Source of the DNA: Penium margaritaceum
Lineage: Eukaryota > Streptophyta > Zygnematophyceae > Desmidiales > Peniaceae
Direction: 5' to 3'
DNA length: 39,603 bases
Assembly: GCA_023375785.1 (NCBI GenBank)
Contig: SZWC01015230.1
Coordinates: 18,668-58,270, forward strand
Of the stretch, positions 20,421 through 32,063 are shown piece by piece (the first letter of the stretch is position 1; every line of letters starts with the position of its first letter). Made by a program: the position numbers and the translations under genes. Under the pieces are notes generated by a model. The model saw nothing but the letters and a program-made list of their open reading frames with translations, was not told the origin of the DNA and did no database searches.

Positions 20421-21790
20421 TGTGTCCGTATCCACCCATCTATGACTAAATCCTGTCTTGTATCCATGCTCATGCATAATTGTAGTGGTAGCTTTATGGA
20501 CCAAACACAATGAAGATGGTAATGTGTTTGGTTGACCTCTTGACGTCCATGATTGTCCTCACAATTGGTGCAATTTTACTATCAATTGTGTGTAAACTGT
20601 TGGAGCATCTAATAGCCTAATGGTAATCATAAGGATTTTCTAATTAAAATGGCCATCCTCCCTGTTTTCATGTTTTAACACATTTGACTGATATAATGGT
20701 GTTGCATTGTAACGTGTGTGGTGTTTGTTCTATCCATTGTTTTTAATTCACTGGTGTGCTCATAACTTACTATGTTCCATTTTGCTTTTCACAAGTATGC
20801 CCATAACTTAGATAACTTACTTCCACCAATGTGCTTGATGTCAACACAAGAGCAACAATAGTGTATGGACAAAGGTTCTGAAGCATCATCTTTTGGTTCA
20901 CGTATCTATTTCAAAAAACGTGCGCCTCTCCAAGCTTTATCTCTGCCATTCACTTTTCCACCTTGGATGGTAACATCATTGTTTACTAGGATGGTTTAAT
21001 TTTCACATCATTTATATCTTTTCTATAATGCACCCACATATGTGGCCTCGGTCTGGAAGAAAATAACAGGCTATTTCCATTTTTTAGGTTTTGATAACTT
21101 TAGTGTGATTTTGACATCATTTCAATCTGGGACAAACATGGAACTGACATGATTCCATCACGATCCTCACCAAAAAGGACAAGCCCCTCTATCAAGGGTC
21201 CGATAAACATGATACATGGAGTAGAACCCTCCAAGGATTCACTTATTTGGGGCTAAATTATAGGAAACTCAAAGCTCCAATCCAGAAATACCCAAATATC
21301 TTAGGGGGTGAATACACATATGTACTTTGCTAGATAGAAGTATAATCAGATACCCAACAGAAACATGAAGGAACAAGCAAGGGGTAAGACACTTCCCATG
21401 GATTAAAAGGGAACTTACTATGTCCAACTACCATAGAGTATGTGTTGGCACAAGAATGTAAAGTCTAGAACCCAAAACATTATGAGGGGGTTGTCAGAAC
21501 CCTGTGATTAGGATAAACATCGGATTCAATTTCCCGAGAAGGGTCATCTATCAGTTGCCAAAAAAAAGGGATGATTTGCGAGTCATAAAATGTAGGATAT
21601 ATGGATGTTGATTAGGAAGGAAAGAAACATAGTAATTGAATAGAAAAAATATCATTATGTGATACAAATACACATCTTGATATAGGTACCAATGTACATA
21701 GATAACGTTTTTAGCCTCATGTACATTTATGTACACACTTGATTGCGCACCTGTACAATTCTGGATTTGAAGGATTTTTATATAACACCA
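20421..21790. other. Unassigned AT-rich DNA
   Basis: No open frame above about 100 codons starts here with recognisable content. Nothing further was seen. Confidence 0.5.
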
Positions 21791-22100
21791 ACAATGTTTG
21801 ACATGGTACTTGCGGAGGTTGACCACTTCACCAAGATTTTGTATTTCATCTTGAATACCATCACCATCACCACAAAGGAATTGCCAAGGTTGTTCCTCAA
21901 AGACATCTTTTGACAATACAAATTTCCATGTACTAACACAAGTAAACTAGGATTTACAGCTACGAGTCAGGTTTGGTGGGAATTATTCACTTACTCAATG
22001 AAACATACTGATGACTGCGTCCCATCTCCAAACAGACTCACAGAGTAAATACATTAATGAAGAGCTCAAGCAACTACCACGGACTTTGTACAAGCCTCGA
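21791..22100 (+). pseudogene. Ty3/gypsy integrase core fossil
   Basis: Translation gives MFDMVLAEVDHFTKILYFI, TITTKELPRLFLKDIF, VWWELF and, after a frame change, TASHLQTDSQSKYINEEL. These match in order the gypsy integrase signature: VDRFTK with the first catalytic Asp, the TAKELA-LF helix, FW-ELF, and the YHPQTDGQSE-N segment. The first Asp is retained. The second, in the SDRD motif, is lost, and the catalytic Glu is replaced by Lys. An in-frame TGA follows KDIF, and at least one frameshift is present. Confidence 0.65.
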
Positions 22101-23023
22101 GAAACGAGCCGCAAAGGCACAATTTTGTCTACTACAAGTGCATGCAACTTTATGAAATCATCTGTACTTAGAAACATCCTAGTTAGACCGGTTCACAGCA
22201 AATTTCTGATGCCATCCATTGCCCTGCAGAGGTCAAGCTACATCCTTGCTTGTAATGTCTAATGGCACAAATCATGTAACATCTGGGACAGGATATATCA
22301 AAATCTCATGAAAACGCAAACATATGTGAAAGAAGCTATTGACGCGGGCAGAAAATACATCATCAGCATGAAAATCACCAAAAACATATCATGAATACAT
22401 CACCCTGAGCAAATCCTTTTAGTGCATTGTATGATTGAGATGGGTCCACAATACGTGCAACATGTATTTAATGACATGCTCTCCACTACTGGTTTCTTGC
22501 ATGATGATGGCTCCAATCGGGAAATTGGATGCACTAATATCCACGACATAGTTGATCGTAAAAGACATTTGTTGTAATTTTAATTCCAAGGTTAGATGTT
22601 TTTCTCAAATATATGAACACTTATTGTTTCTCTTGATGGAGACATTGATACTCTTGTGAATTCCTTTTTATAGGTAAATGCAAGTGGTTCTAAAAGTTAT
22701 AAAAACATATGCGCATTACAAAAATCAAGGGTTGGCCTTTATTCAACAATCACCAATGCTGAAAGAGATATTGCATAATAGGTCTATCTATCAAACCTTA
22801 GCAACCTTTGTAATGGTCTTTCCTATATCCAATTAAACACCATCATTTCATCAAGGTCCACAAAAAAAATTCGAGGAACAAGTAAATGATGTTGTTCACT
22901 ATAGCAATAGATGTTGTCAAAATCTCTATAGAGTTGAATAACATGGCTATGAAATAATAACTCATATACACTATTTGAAATGATGTCTTCTCATTTTCCT
23001 GTTATGATGACAAGTTGACCTTA
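22101..23023. other. Unassigned AT-rich DNA beyond the gypsy integrase fossil
   Basis: It may contain further decayed gypsy sequence, for example the open stretch near 22430-22560, but no domain can be recognised. Confidence 0.4.
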
Positions 23024-23245
23024 TCAAACACTGAGGCTCATCAATGTTGGTTGAAAGCTTTGTCTGTGACAAGGAAAAAACAGTGGAACTTGATAGTCCA
23101 TGTTAAGCTCTTGGTAATCCATGAACGTATGCATGTTTTCTGTTTTCTTCCTCATGGAATGTATCAGCGTGGCATAGAATGGCGTGGACGGATGGATGAA
23201 TCCTTGCACGAGCATTTCATTAATGTGTTCTTTCTTATGTCGCAA
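23024..23245 (-). pseudogene. Ty3/gypsy reverse transcriptase fossil
   Basis: The minus-strand translation includes INEMLVQGFIHPSTPFYA, SMRKKTENMHTFMDYQELN and QVPLFF. This matches the conserved gypsy RT start: E-L-EKGFIRPSTSPYGAP, VKKKDGSLRMCVDYRALN, YPLP. It is short, and the catalytic YVDD part is not present. It is opposite in orientation to the integrase fossil at 21791-22100, so the two come from different insertions or an inversion. Confidence 0.7.
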
Positions 23246-26200
23246 CTGGTGGTTGCTTATGTTCTCTTGTAGTTTTAGCTTTGTTTGCTTATTGCTGAAT
23301 ATTCAAATCGTTTTAGCTCAATAGCTTTATGCTATACTTTCTATCTTTTTCAATTTCACTTTTTATTTAAGCGCAATACTGTAATCAATGGTCTGTGATG
23401 GAGGTGGATTCGGAGGCAATCTAACCATGAAAAAAAATCAAGAGTTACTTGAGAAGTGATGTAAACTCCTCGCGTATTTCCATCAACATTGTTGAGGTTA
23501 TTGTTTACGAAGAGGATGATCTAATGGATATGTAAACTCTCTCTTTTCTAGGTCCCGTGTGGACAATCATTTTCTTAGCTATGTTTTCTCTGTAACGTGT
23601 AGCAAATTCCATAGGCTAATATGGTCTTGTGGTCATTGTTGTGTATGTATTATTGTACCTCTGTTGAGTTTTGTCTTGTCCTTTTTGATAACATTTGTGA
23701 ATATGGCTACATCATGGGTCACTCAATATGTGGTCAATGTCATCTTACAAAGTAAATGAAGACGTTGATTCATATTAGTCAAGTGAACAAATGAAGTTTT
23801 GGCAACGTAGAAATTCTTTCCTATGATGGTTTTTGGGTGCTTCGGTAGACAATTCCACCAAATCACCACATCACACATTATACAAATTTACTAGGAAAGT
23901 TTCATAAACATTTCATAGATTTTAAGGTGTCTAGGGATACCCCGTTTGGGTCTTCAACCACACCTTGCTCGATTTCCAAATGTTGTTTATGAACTAGTTT
24001 GTTACTCATGAGACGATGAGAACCTTGTTTATCCATAAAATATGATACAGTTTTATGACATATGAAATCCCTCGATTGATACCGCAATGGCAATATTGGT
24101 TTGTCATCCAAATATCCCTCATAAAACCTCGTCATCTCAGGTACCCTTGCTTTTGGCATTTGAGCTCTTAAGATGGGCCATTGACCAAGTCATAATTTTT
24201 TCCATTGTAGAGGAGGTGTGATGTTCACTCTTGCCTCTACTATTTTCTAACTTGATTGATTCCTTCTCCTTTCTTTATTGTGTTGCTTCCACGAGCAACA
24301 ATGTGCTGAATTTAGACTAGGCTCTCCTCAAGTACAGAAGATTTTATTGCTTTTGGACAATGCCAGTTTCGTTTAGAGTTGTGGTCTTTGTCATTAGATG
24401 TCTTCCGCGACCATGGTAACTTTATGGTTTACGACAGGTTGATGAAGTGTTGAAAACTTAATTACAAGCATTATAATTTTTTCTGATGATTCTTTTGGTT
24501 ACTTTTATCACTTATCCTAGGTGGGGTGTAACTTGATCTCCAGCCGAATCTCTTCCTTGAGGTCGCTAAAAGAGAAAGAGATTTTTTTTCTGGTGATGTT
24601 ACAACGAATGATGATTGTTTTAGATATTCTTGGTAAGTTTCTGTGTTAACTTTTGATTAAGACATTTTCACTTTCCAAGGCATAAGATAAATAGTGTAGG
24701 AATTCATCCCAAGTTACTTATGAATTCAGAGACATGTACAAGTTCACGGACTCAGAAAGTAGTATGTCTGTTATCGATGTTGCATGATCTCTGCGTCTCG
24801 TGTAGCTCTTGGATTTCAATTTAATCATACTACTTGATCAAAGCCATGATCCTAAACAATTGGCCAGTAGTTGAATCCTTTTCTCATTTTAAGTGGCACC
24901 AAAATGGTGAAGCATACCTCCAAACTCCTTAGCCACATCAAAATTGTCTTTATAAAGTCCATGACATTGAACTGTTGGGGGAGTGTCAGAATATTTCTTG
25001 TTTTACTTGAGATTTTGGTGTTTCCTAGGTGAGCACTTCTTTCCCGCATTTTCCAAGTACAAAATTTCTCCAATGTCAAGACAATACATTGAAGGAGATG
25101 GCCATCGAGGCTCTCGAGTACAAATAAATTCGTATCATGGTTACCAATTTGTCAAGTCCGATGGATTGAATGCCTTTGTTTCATTTCGGGATAAGTGGTT
25201 GAAGGACATTAGATTTGTAGCTTCCTATGAAATATGCTTCTTCTATTGCCTAAGGATTCCTTCATGAATATAGATTTGGATCCCTTCATTTGTAAATTCA
25301 ACACCGATTAACGTTACTGTCGTGGCATTTGCACTTGGTCAACACCTCTATCCCAAGGTTTATGAAGCTTTGGAGGGTAAGTACGTAGAAGAATTCTTTA
25401 ATGTTTTTCCACATGAGTGAAGTATTCTATTAACTCTTCAACAACATTGTGCTCTCATATTCATTATCACACCATGTAATTCTTACCCATTTCACACGAA
25501 GAAGGTAATAGAGAAATAATTTGTTCAAGAAAATGGTCATGGAGTTGATCGTAGGCATCTTCTAACGAGATGTGTCAAAACAATGGAACACATATACACC
25601 AATATCGAAACATAAATGCATCATCATTGAAGTCTGAGAAGTCTCAACGGGTGCGCCACATGCATACCCACAATGGCGTTGGTCGTTTGAAAAAAAACCA
25701 CTGAAAAGTCAGGGGGTTTTCTACACAAGTGAGGCGCATCTTTACACAAACAAAACATTGTCAAGAAGCTGATTGAGCCATATTGAATCGTGGAAGTGGT
25801 TTGCAGTACCTTTTTTGGCCCTCTTAGAGAGGTGGTATGTTTAGGGTTCTATTACCTTTAGGAACATAACTGGCTGCATAGTGGATTTCATTTTGAATTA
25901 TATTTTTTTCAGAATGCGACAAACATTCATTAAATGAAATATGAGTTTCAGCTTATTGATTTTCAATTTGGCCAAAATCACACTTGCATGTTTCGTCCCT
26001 CACCCTATCATTAACAACAAATTGACAAGTGTACAAGGACACAACCTAACTCCTTTCATTGAAATCAAAGTACCAATGAAAGAAAACGTCGACTAGTCTG
26101 GGCCAGAAAATGAATTTCAACCCTAAAATTTCTCAAAATCATGCCTTATAATGTTATAAAACTATGTCAATGTAAATTCAAGGAGCAGTGGGGTATTAAT

Positions 26201-26677
26201 CATATCAAGGGTGCTAAATGAAAGCTTTGGAAGGATATTTTGGGTAGGGTCATTACGTTATATTTCGTACTTTGTCAACGTCTTTGGTTCCTTTTCTGTT
26301 GGAAAGTGATAAGCCCGGCCATGGTTGAGTTGTTACGTCATGAAGTTATCACTTTAAGCGGTGTGTCCTCCAAAAGCGCATTTGTGCAAGTTGTGGCATG
26401 GGCTCCTATAATAACACACCTCGATCTGGATAAAATTCACTCACAACCAAATATTTACAATTCTGTTCACCATTCACACTTCAAAAGGTGGAACACATTA
26501 CTTGCTTGCCTATATAGTTTACCTCATCATTGTAATAACTTGACGAACATTCAGTTGTCGAGGGAAAAAGAGTGAGGTGAGGGGATAGATGCTTGCACTA
26601 GGCAAAACTTTGTAAATGGAGATTGGATTCAAGAGTTTGCATTTCAATGTCAAGTTGTTATACTCGACGGCTTGGAT
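23246..26677. other. Unassigned AT-rich DNA with one polypurine-like junction
   Basis: No gene is recognised. TTGGGGGAGTGTCAG at about 24975-24990 has the form of a Copia polypurine tract plus LTR start. Open frames at 24983-25267 (plus), 23902-24159 (minus) and 26240-26575 (plus) show no familiar motif. Confidence 0.4.
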
Positions 26678-26858
26678 ACCATTCTTGAAATAGTATGCAC
26701 CTTGTCCACTGCCTAGCTGGCTAGTTACACGTACAGACAAGGCATGCACTGCTCTACGAAGTACGTCCCCTTGGTCTGTTATGAGATGGGCCAAGAATGC
26801 ACTGCCCATAATGGGTATGTCCCCTGTGGCTCATCATAGGAACCATACCTTTTTGGCG

Positions 26859-26908
26859 TGGTTGAATAGGCACCGGAGTCTCAAAAGAGAGCTCACGGAT
26901 TCAAATCC
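26859..26908 (+). promoter_or_regulatory. tRNA-like Pol III A and B boxes in Copia-2 LTR
   Basis: TGGTTGAATAGG (26859-26870) matches the A-box consensus TRGCNNAGYNGG at 10 of 12 positions. GATTCAAATCC (26898-26908) matches the B box GGTTCRANTCC at 10 of 11. The spacing is near that of a tRNA gene. The flanks resemble a degenerate tRNA (T-loop TTCAAAT, then CCCGC). The 3' LTR keeps both boxes at 32240-32251 and 32279-32289. The T-stem is imperfect, so this is not called a tRNA gene. Confidence 0.5.
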
Positions 26909-27086
26909 CGCGACGGCCGCAATTTTCTTTGTGGCCCAAACTGGGACAGGAAGCTTCTAGGAAGCTTACTAGAGCCTGGCTTGAGGATGACACTTGGCGG
27001 TCTAAGGACGCGCCAAGTAGGACTGTAGGTTAAGGTTGGCTCCAGTGGAGCCACTACAAGCAGAAGCTTTAGCAAAGCTCTGCAAG

Positions 27087-27093
27087 TATAAAA
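27087..27093 (+). promoter_or_regulatory. TATA box of Copia-2 5' LTR
   Basis: TATAAAA is preceded by two hairpins and followed about 30 bp later by pyrimidine-rich sequence suitable for a Pol II start. The 3' LTR has TATGAAA at 32468-32474. Confidence 0.6.
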
Positions 27094-27337
27094 TCCTATA
27101 CCTTGCATGCATCCATTTACACTTCTTGCCTTTGAGACTCCTCACAAAGTGTCTAACCAAAGGTAGACACTAAAGACCAACATGTGGACTTTGTGAGGTT
27201 GCAAACCAAACGAACCTTAAGTGTGGATCATTCGTTCGAGGGTGATATGTTATCTTGGTTGCAATACCAAGAGCGGTTAGCGGCCTCCCATGTCGGGACC
27301 CGTTTTCTAGACCGTTGCTATCCGGCGCATTGACAAA

Positions 27338-27350
27338 GGGTTATAGGCCC
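27338..27350 (+). promoter_or_regulatory. Half-tRNA-like primer-binding site of Copia-2
   Basis: GGGTTATAGGCCC begins 2 nt after the LTR. It matches GGGTTATGAGCCC, the complement of the initiator tRNA-Met anticodon stem-loop, at 11 of 13 positions. The usual TGG start of a 3'-end PBS is absent here. Priming from the anticodon region of a cleaved tRNA-iMet is established for Drosophila copia. Confidence 0.55.
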
Positions 27351-27767
27351 ACACTTGTGGTTCTATGGCACACTTCCAAGACCGACTAGTGCGTGGTCTT
27401 GCAGGGCGCACAAGTACAATAGGGACACAAACATCGGACGGCTCCATCTGCTCCATCGGCTCCATCGGCTTCTTCAGATAGGGTGCACACACGTGGCGGA
27501 CTAGGGGACGAGGAACAGCTCTGTCCATGTTGGACAAGACCTTCGAGCCCCAACGGGATTAAGCTCTACCCCTTTTTAGAAGGTGGTACGACCCCGAGTC
27601 CATTCTCTCACGACAGCATCATCGCCTTAGGTGGCCATCGGCGGGAGGGGTATGCAATGAAACCAACTGCACCTTCGACAACGGTCGCAGTCAGCAGCCT
27701 CATCAGCCTCATCGGTCTGAACGAAGCAGAGTAGCAACAAAGCAAAGAAGACGAGCAACCGCGGGAA

Positions 27768-30700
27768 ATGGCGGATCCGACTCAAGCCCCTCTTGAGGCG
27801 GGTATGTCCAAATTCACGGGGACAGGTTTTCCCTTCTGGAAATGGCATTTTGAGATTGTCATGAATGTGTGTGCCTACCTTGACATCCTAAAAGGGTCCA
27901 AGACAGCACCCGCCGATGCGACGGTGACGACGTATGCGGCTGACCTTGCAGCATGGATGACGAAGAACAACATGGCTCTTGCCATTCTTGTGACGTCCAT
28001 TAACGAGACTGAACACTCCCGCATCACAAGATGCACGTTGGCTACGCAAAGCTCTCACACGTGCATCAATCAAACGCCCTAGAAAACCAACTTTTCATCT
28101 TCCAATGGTTGATGTCGATGAGGGTGAGCAAAGGAGAATCGATACCCGTATTTTTGCAGTTGTTTGACAACGTGTTGCAAGTGGTCCAGCAAATGGAATG
28201 GAATATCGACTCCAACATGCGTGCCATGATCCTTCTAATGGCGCTGCCGGAAAGCTGGGGATCCTTGATCACCGTATTTGGCAGTTGGAAGTAGGCTGAT
28301 CTGATGTACGAGGCCGTTGCCGAACACGTCTGCAATGAGTCCATGCGAGACAGCGGCAGTGAGACAAACATCTCAGCCTATGCCTCTGGCTTTGGTGGAC
28401 AAGGTGCAAACTCTCGCTCCAGTCAAGGTAATAGAGGAAGCAGTGGTGGTGGAGGGAAAGGCAATGGTGGCGGGAAGGGTTCCAAGAAGCCCGGAAACTA
28501 TCACAACTGTGGAAAGGCTGGGCACTGGGCTAGGGACTGCCGTAGTCCCAAGAAAGAGGGCGGGAAAAAACGTGGAAAGGAGAAGAAGGAGCTCACCAAC
28601 ATGATGGCTAGGGGGCTGCTCATGAAGGGCGCAGCGATCCTTAGGCCCGGGGCATTCTCCCTTGACTTGGGCACCAACCACCACTCATCAAAAGAGAAAG
28701 GTGGATTTGTCTCAATGGCCGAATCTGTCATGCGCATCAAGTGTGCAAACGGCGGCGTCGTCCAAGCCATGGGCGAAGGGTACAAGGTGATCACGCTCAA
28801 CGTGAATGGTGCCGAGAAGGCGGTCAACCTTCAAAAGGTGGTGTACATGCCCTTCTTCGTAGCCAACTTGCTGTCCGTCTCATGAATCACCGACAACACC
28901 ATGACAGTAGTGTTCACCAACAAGGAAGCGGTGGCCCTAAAAAACGAGGACATCCAGATTTTGTACACAAAAGACGACCTCATGCTTCAAGTTCGAAGAG
29001 TCGACGGCCTCTACGTACTTCAAACCAAGGTCACCAAGGCATCGGATGAGGGACTCGCATGTGCCCATAAGAAAGTGGGACCGGAGCCAAAGGATGCACC
29101 ACCGGTGACCGTTGTGGCCGCCACATCAACCAAGGACACTGATGCTGAGCTGTGGCATCGGCGATTTTGCCCCATGGCCAACAACACGCTGCAGAAGACG
29201 TAGGAGCAAGAGGTAGTCCGCGGAATGGAAGGGTGCACCATGAAGCATGGCAAAGGGTGCACATTGTGTGAACCATGCCTTCAAGCGAAGACAAAGAAGA
29301 AGCCGTTTGGGAGAGGAGGTCAACGAGCAGAGCATGTCTTGGAGCTCATACATAGTGACATGTGTGGATCCTTCCGCACACCGTCAGACGGAGGAAGCAT
29401 GTACTTCCTGACCTTCATTGATGACCACAGTCGCAAGTTGTGGATCTACTTCCTAAAAAAAAAGGGAGAGATCAAGGAGAAGCTCCTCGAGTTTGTCGCC
29501 ATGGTGGAGCGGCAAACGTCCAAGAAATTGAAGACGCTCGGAAGTGAGAACGGGGGTGAGTACGAGGCATGCAAGCCTTGGCTCAAGCATCATGGCATCT
29601 GCCACGAGCAAACCACCCATTACAACCCCCAAAGCAACAGCGTTGCCGAGAGGATGAACCAGACCCTTCTTGGCATGGTGCGAAGCATGCTCTTTGACGC
29701 CAAGCTCCCACCTCACTTTTGGGCTGAAGCAGCAACAACGAATTGCTACCTCTTGAACCTCACACCAGCGACCGCCTTGCGGAAGCATGGAAAGTTGCAA
29801 GACAAGCAGCTGAAGCCTCCATAGGAAGCATGGTTGGGAAAGAAACCCAACGCATCTCATCTGAAGGTGTTTGGGTCAAATGCATGGGCGAAGATCCAGT
29901 CGGGAGAAGGTGGAGGCAAGCTGGATGCACGTTCCAGGAAGTGCGTCATGGTTGGGTATGTCACATCACACAAAGCCTATCGTCTTTGGGACTAGGTAGC
30001 AGGCAAGCTCGTGAGGAGCCGCAACGTCATGTTTGCTGAACGCACCCTTGAAACGGGAGAGCTGTTGGACCCGAACCTCGCTCCCAAAGCAGGAGAGTGG
30101 ATAGTGTTGCTTGAGTCCGGACACCAAGCACCCAACAGCTGGCCCGCTTTGCCAGCAGGTGGTGGGAATGGGAGAGTAGCTGCAGAGGATGACGCAGCAT
30201 CTGACATGGACGCGGATACCGTGGCTTCTGGGGATTCCGAGACTGACTTGGAGTCTGACGACTCTTCTGACGACGACAATGACGACGACAAACCACCACC
30301 TGTGGAAGCACCAGTACCAAAGCAAGAAGTCGCACCAGCACTCCGGCACAGTTTGCGACCAGAGAAAGCACCTTTGCGGTACGAGGATGATTCGACCGGC
30401 CTTAGCTGGTCGTGCATGGTTCAGGGAGAGCCATCCACAGTGGCGGAGGCGATGAATGGCCCAGATGCGGCCAAGTGGAAGGAGGTAGTGGACAGCCAGC
30501 TTGCATCCATTGATGAGGACGGCATGTGGGTACTGGTGGATAGACCCAACAAGGCCCACGTGGTGGGATCCAAGTGGGTCCTCCGAGTGAAGAAGAAGCA
30601 AGACGGCAGCATTGACAAGTTCAAGGCAAGGGTAGTGGCTACGGGGTTCTCTCAACGCCCGGGCCCCGAGTGCGATAAGATGTTCGCGCCTGCCGTGACC

Positions 30701-32002
30701 TTTGCCTCCATCCGCTCTCTCCTTGGCATTGCAGCTGCAAAGAACCTGGAGATACACCAAATGGATGTCAGGAAAGCTTTCCTTTCTGGGAAGTTTCACA
30801 AGGAAGTACTGATGGAGGTGCCCGAAGGAGTCGAAGCTCCCAAGGGCAAGGTGTGCAAGTTGGTGAAAGCGCTCTACGGGATGAAACAAGCCCCAAGGAT
30901 GTGGTCTAAAGATATGGACGGTTTGATTGGTCTCTCTTTTGCACATTGCCAAAATGACCCGAGCATGTACGTGCGTGATGATGGGAGAGGGCTGATGCTG
31001 GTTGCATTGTACGTGGATGATCTGATCATCTTCTCGTCTTTGGTCGAGCTGCTGGATGAGCTGAAGTCTGACCTCAGCAAAAGGTTCAAGATATAGGACA
31101 TGGGTCCTCTCGAGTACTGCCTCGGGATCGCCATCCACCGCAATTGAGTAGCAGGCACCATCAAACTCAACCAAACCAAATACATTGGTGATGTACTGAA
31201 TTGCTACCACATGGAAGACTACAAACCTGTCAGCACCCCAATGACGACCGATACAAAGGTGAAAGCCTCAATGTCGCCAAGCAACAAAGCAGAACAAAGG
31301 GAGATGCAAGACATCCCCTACCAGTCAGCCATGGGTAGCATCATGTATGCCATGGTAGGGACTCGTCCGGACATCTGCTATGTTGTGGGACGAATGAGCA
31401 GATTCGTGGCCAACCCTGGGCCACAACATTGGCAGGCAGTCAAGCGCATCTTGCGCTGCCTGTAGAAGACACGTCACATGGGCCTCGTCCTTGGAGGCCA
31501 AGAAGGAACGGAACCCGGTCGCCTGTAGTACTACACCGACGATGACTGGGGAGGAAATCTCGACAACAAGATATCCACCTCTGGATACGTGTGCATCTTG
31601 AATGGCGCACCCATCTCACGGGCCAGCAGGAAGCAGGATTGTATTTCAGTGTCCACAGCTGAGGCAGAGTACGTTGCTCTTTCTGAGTTGTGCAAGGAGA
31701 CTCAATGGCTTCACAGCCTGCTTGGCGAAATGACAGTGCCAAGGAAGGATGCCATGGTTGTACACGTGGACAACATGAGCGCCATCTCAATGGCTGAAGA
31801 CGAGATCATCTCTCAGCGAACAAAGCACATCGACATACGTTACCACTACTCACGTGACCTGGTCATGAAGAACGTGGTGAACTTGCAGCACTGCGGAACG
31901 AAGTGCATGCTTGCTGACTGCATGAATAAGCGGCTAGAGAGCGACTTGCACTATGCAGACATTTCTGGATTTGGCATGAGGAGTGCGACAGAGGAAGTGT
32001 GA
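27768..32002 (+). pseudogene. gag-pol: Copia-2 Gag-Pol polyprotein, broken
   Basis: It starts at ATG 27768 (GGAAATGGC). The gag domain FPFWKWHFEIVM runs to about 28045, then shifts frame into KLSHVHQSNALENQL. The zinc knuckle at 28499-28540 has lost its first Cys (TAT). The protease motif reads DLGT (28664-28675) in place of DSGA. Integrase shows HSDMCGSF, FIDDHSRK, GSENGGEY and VAERMN, with Glu (GAG 29546-29548) for the second catalytic Asp. RT runs from about 30520 (WVLVDRP, KWVLRVKKKQDGS, QMDVRKAFLSG) to YVDD at 31010-31021. RNase H runs to TGA 32000-32002. In-frame stops are TAG at 28292, 29201, 29822, 29993, 31094, 31463 and 31526, and TGA at 28883 and 31145. Confidence 0.9.
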
Positions 32003-32051
32003 GCCCCAAGGCATTGATGGAGCCCAGTAAGCGATAGATGAACAGAGGTTC

Positions 32052-32060
32052 AAGGGAGAG
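32052..32060 (+). promoter_or_regulatory. Polypurine tract of Copia-2
   Basis: AAGGGAGAG lies 3 nt before the 3' LTR start TGTTGA, in the expected position for plus-strand priming. Confidence 0.6.
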
Positions 32061-32063
32061 ATT

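Larger units (their letters stand above)
26683..27335 (+). repeat. 5' LTR of Copia-2
   Basis: It is collinear with the 3' LTR over its whole length and ends ATTGACA. It contains tRNA-like A and B boxes, two short hairpins (GGCTCCAGTGGAGCC, and GCAGAAGCTT paired with AAAGCTCTGC), then a TATA box. This gives a plausible U3 promoter order. Confidence 0.93.

Noticed and set aside
29966..31210. 414-codon minus-strand open frame over Copia-2 RT
   Set aside because: It is antisense to well-supported RT motifs including YVDD, and has no domain of its own.
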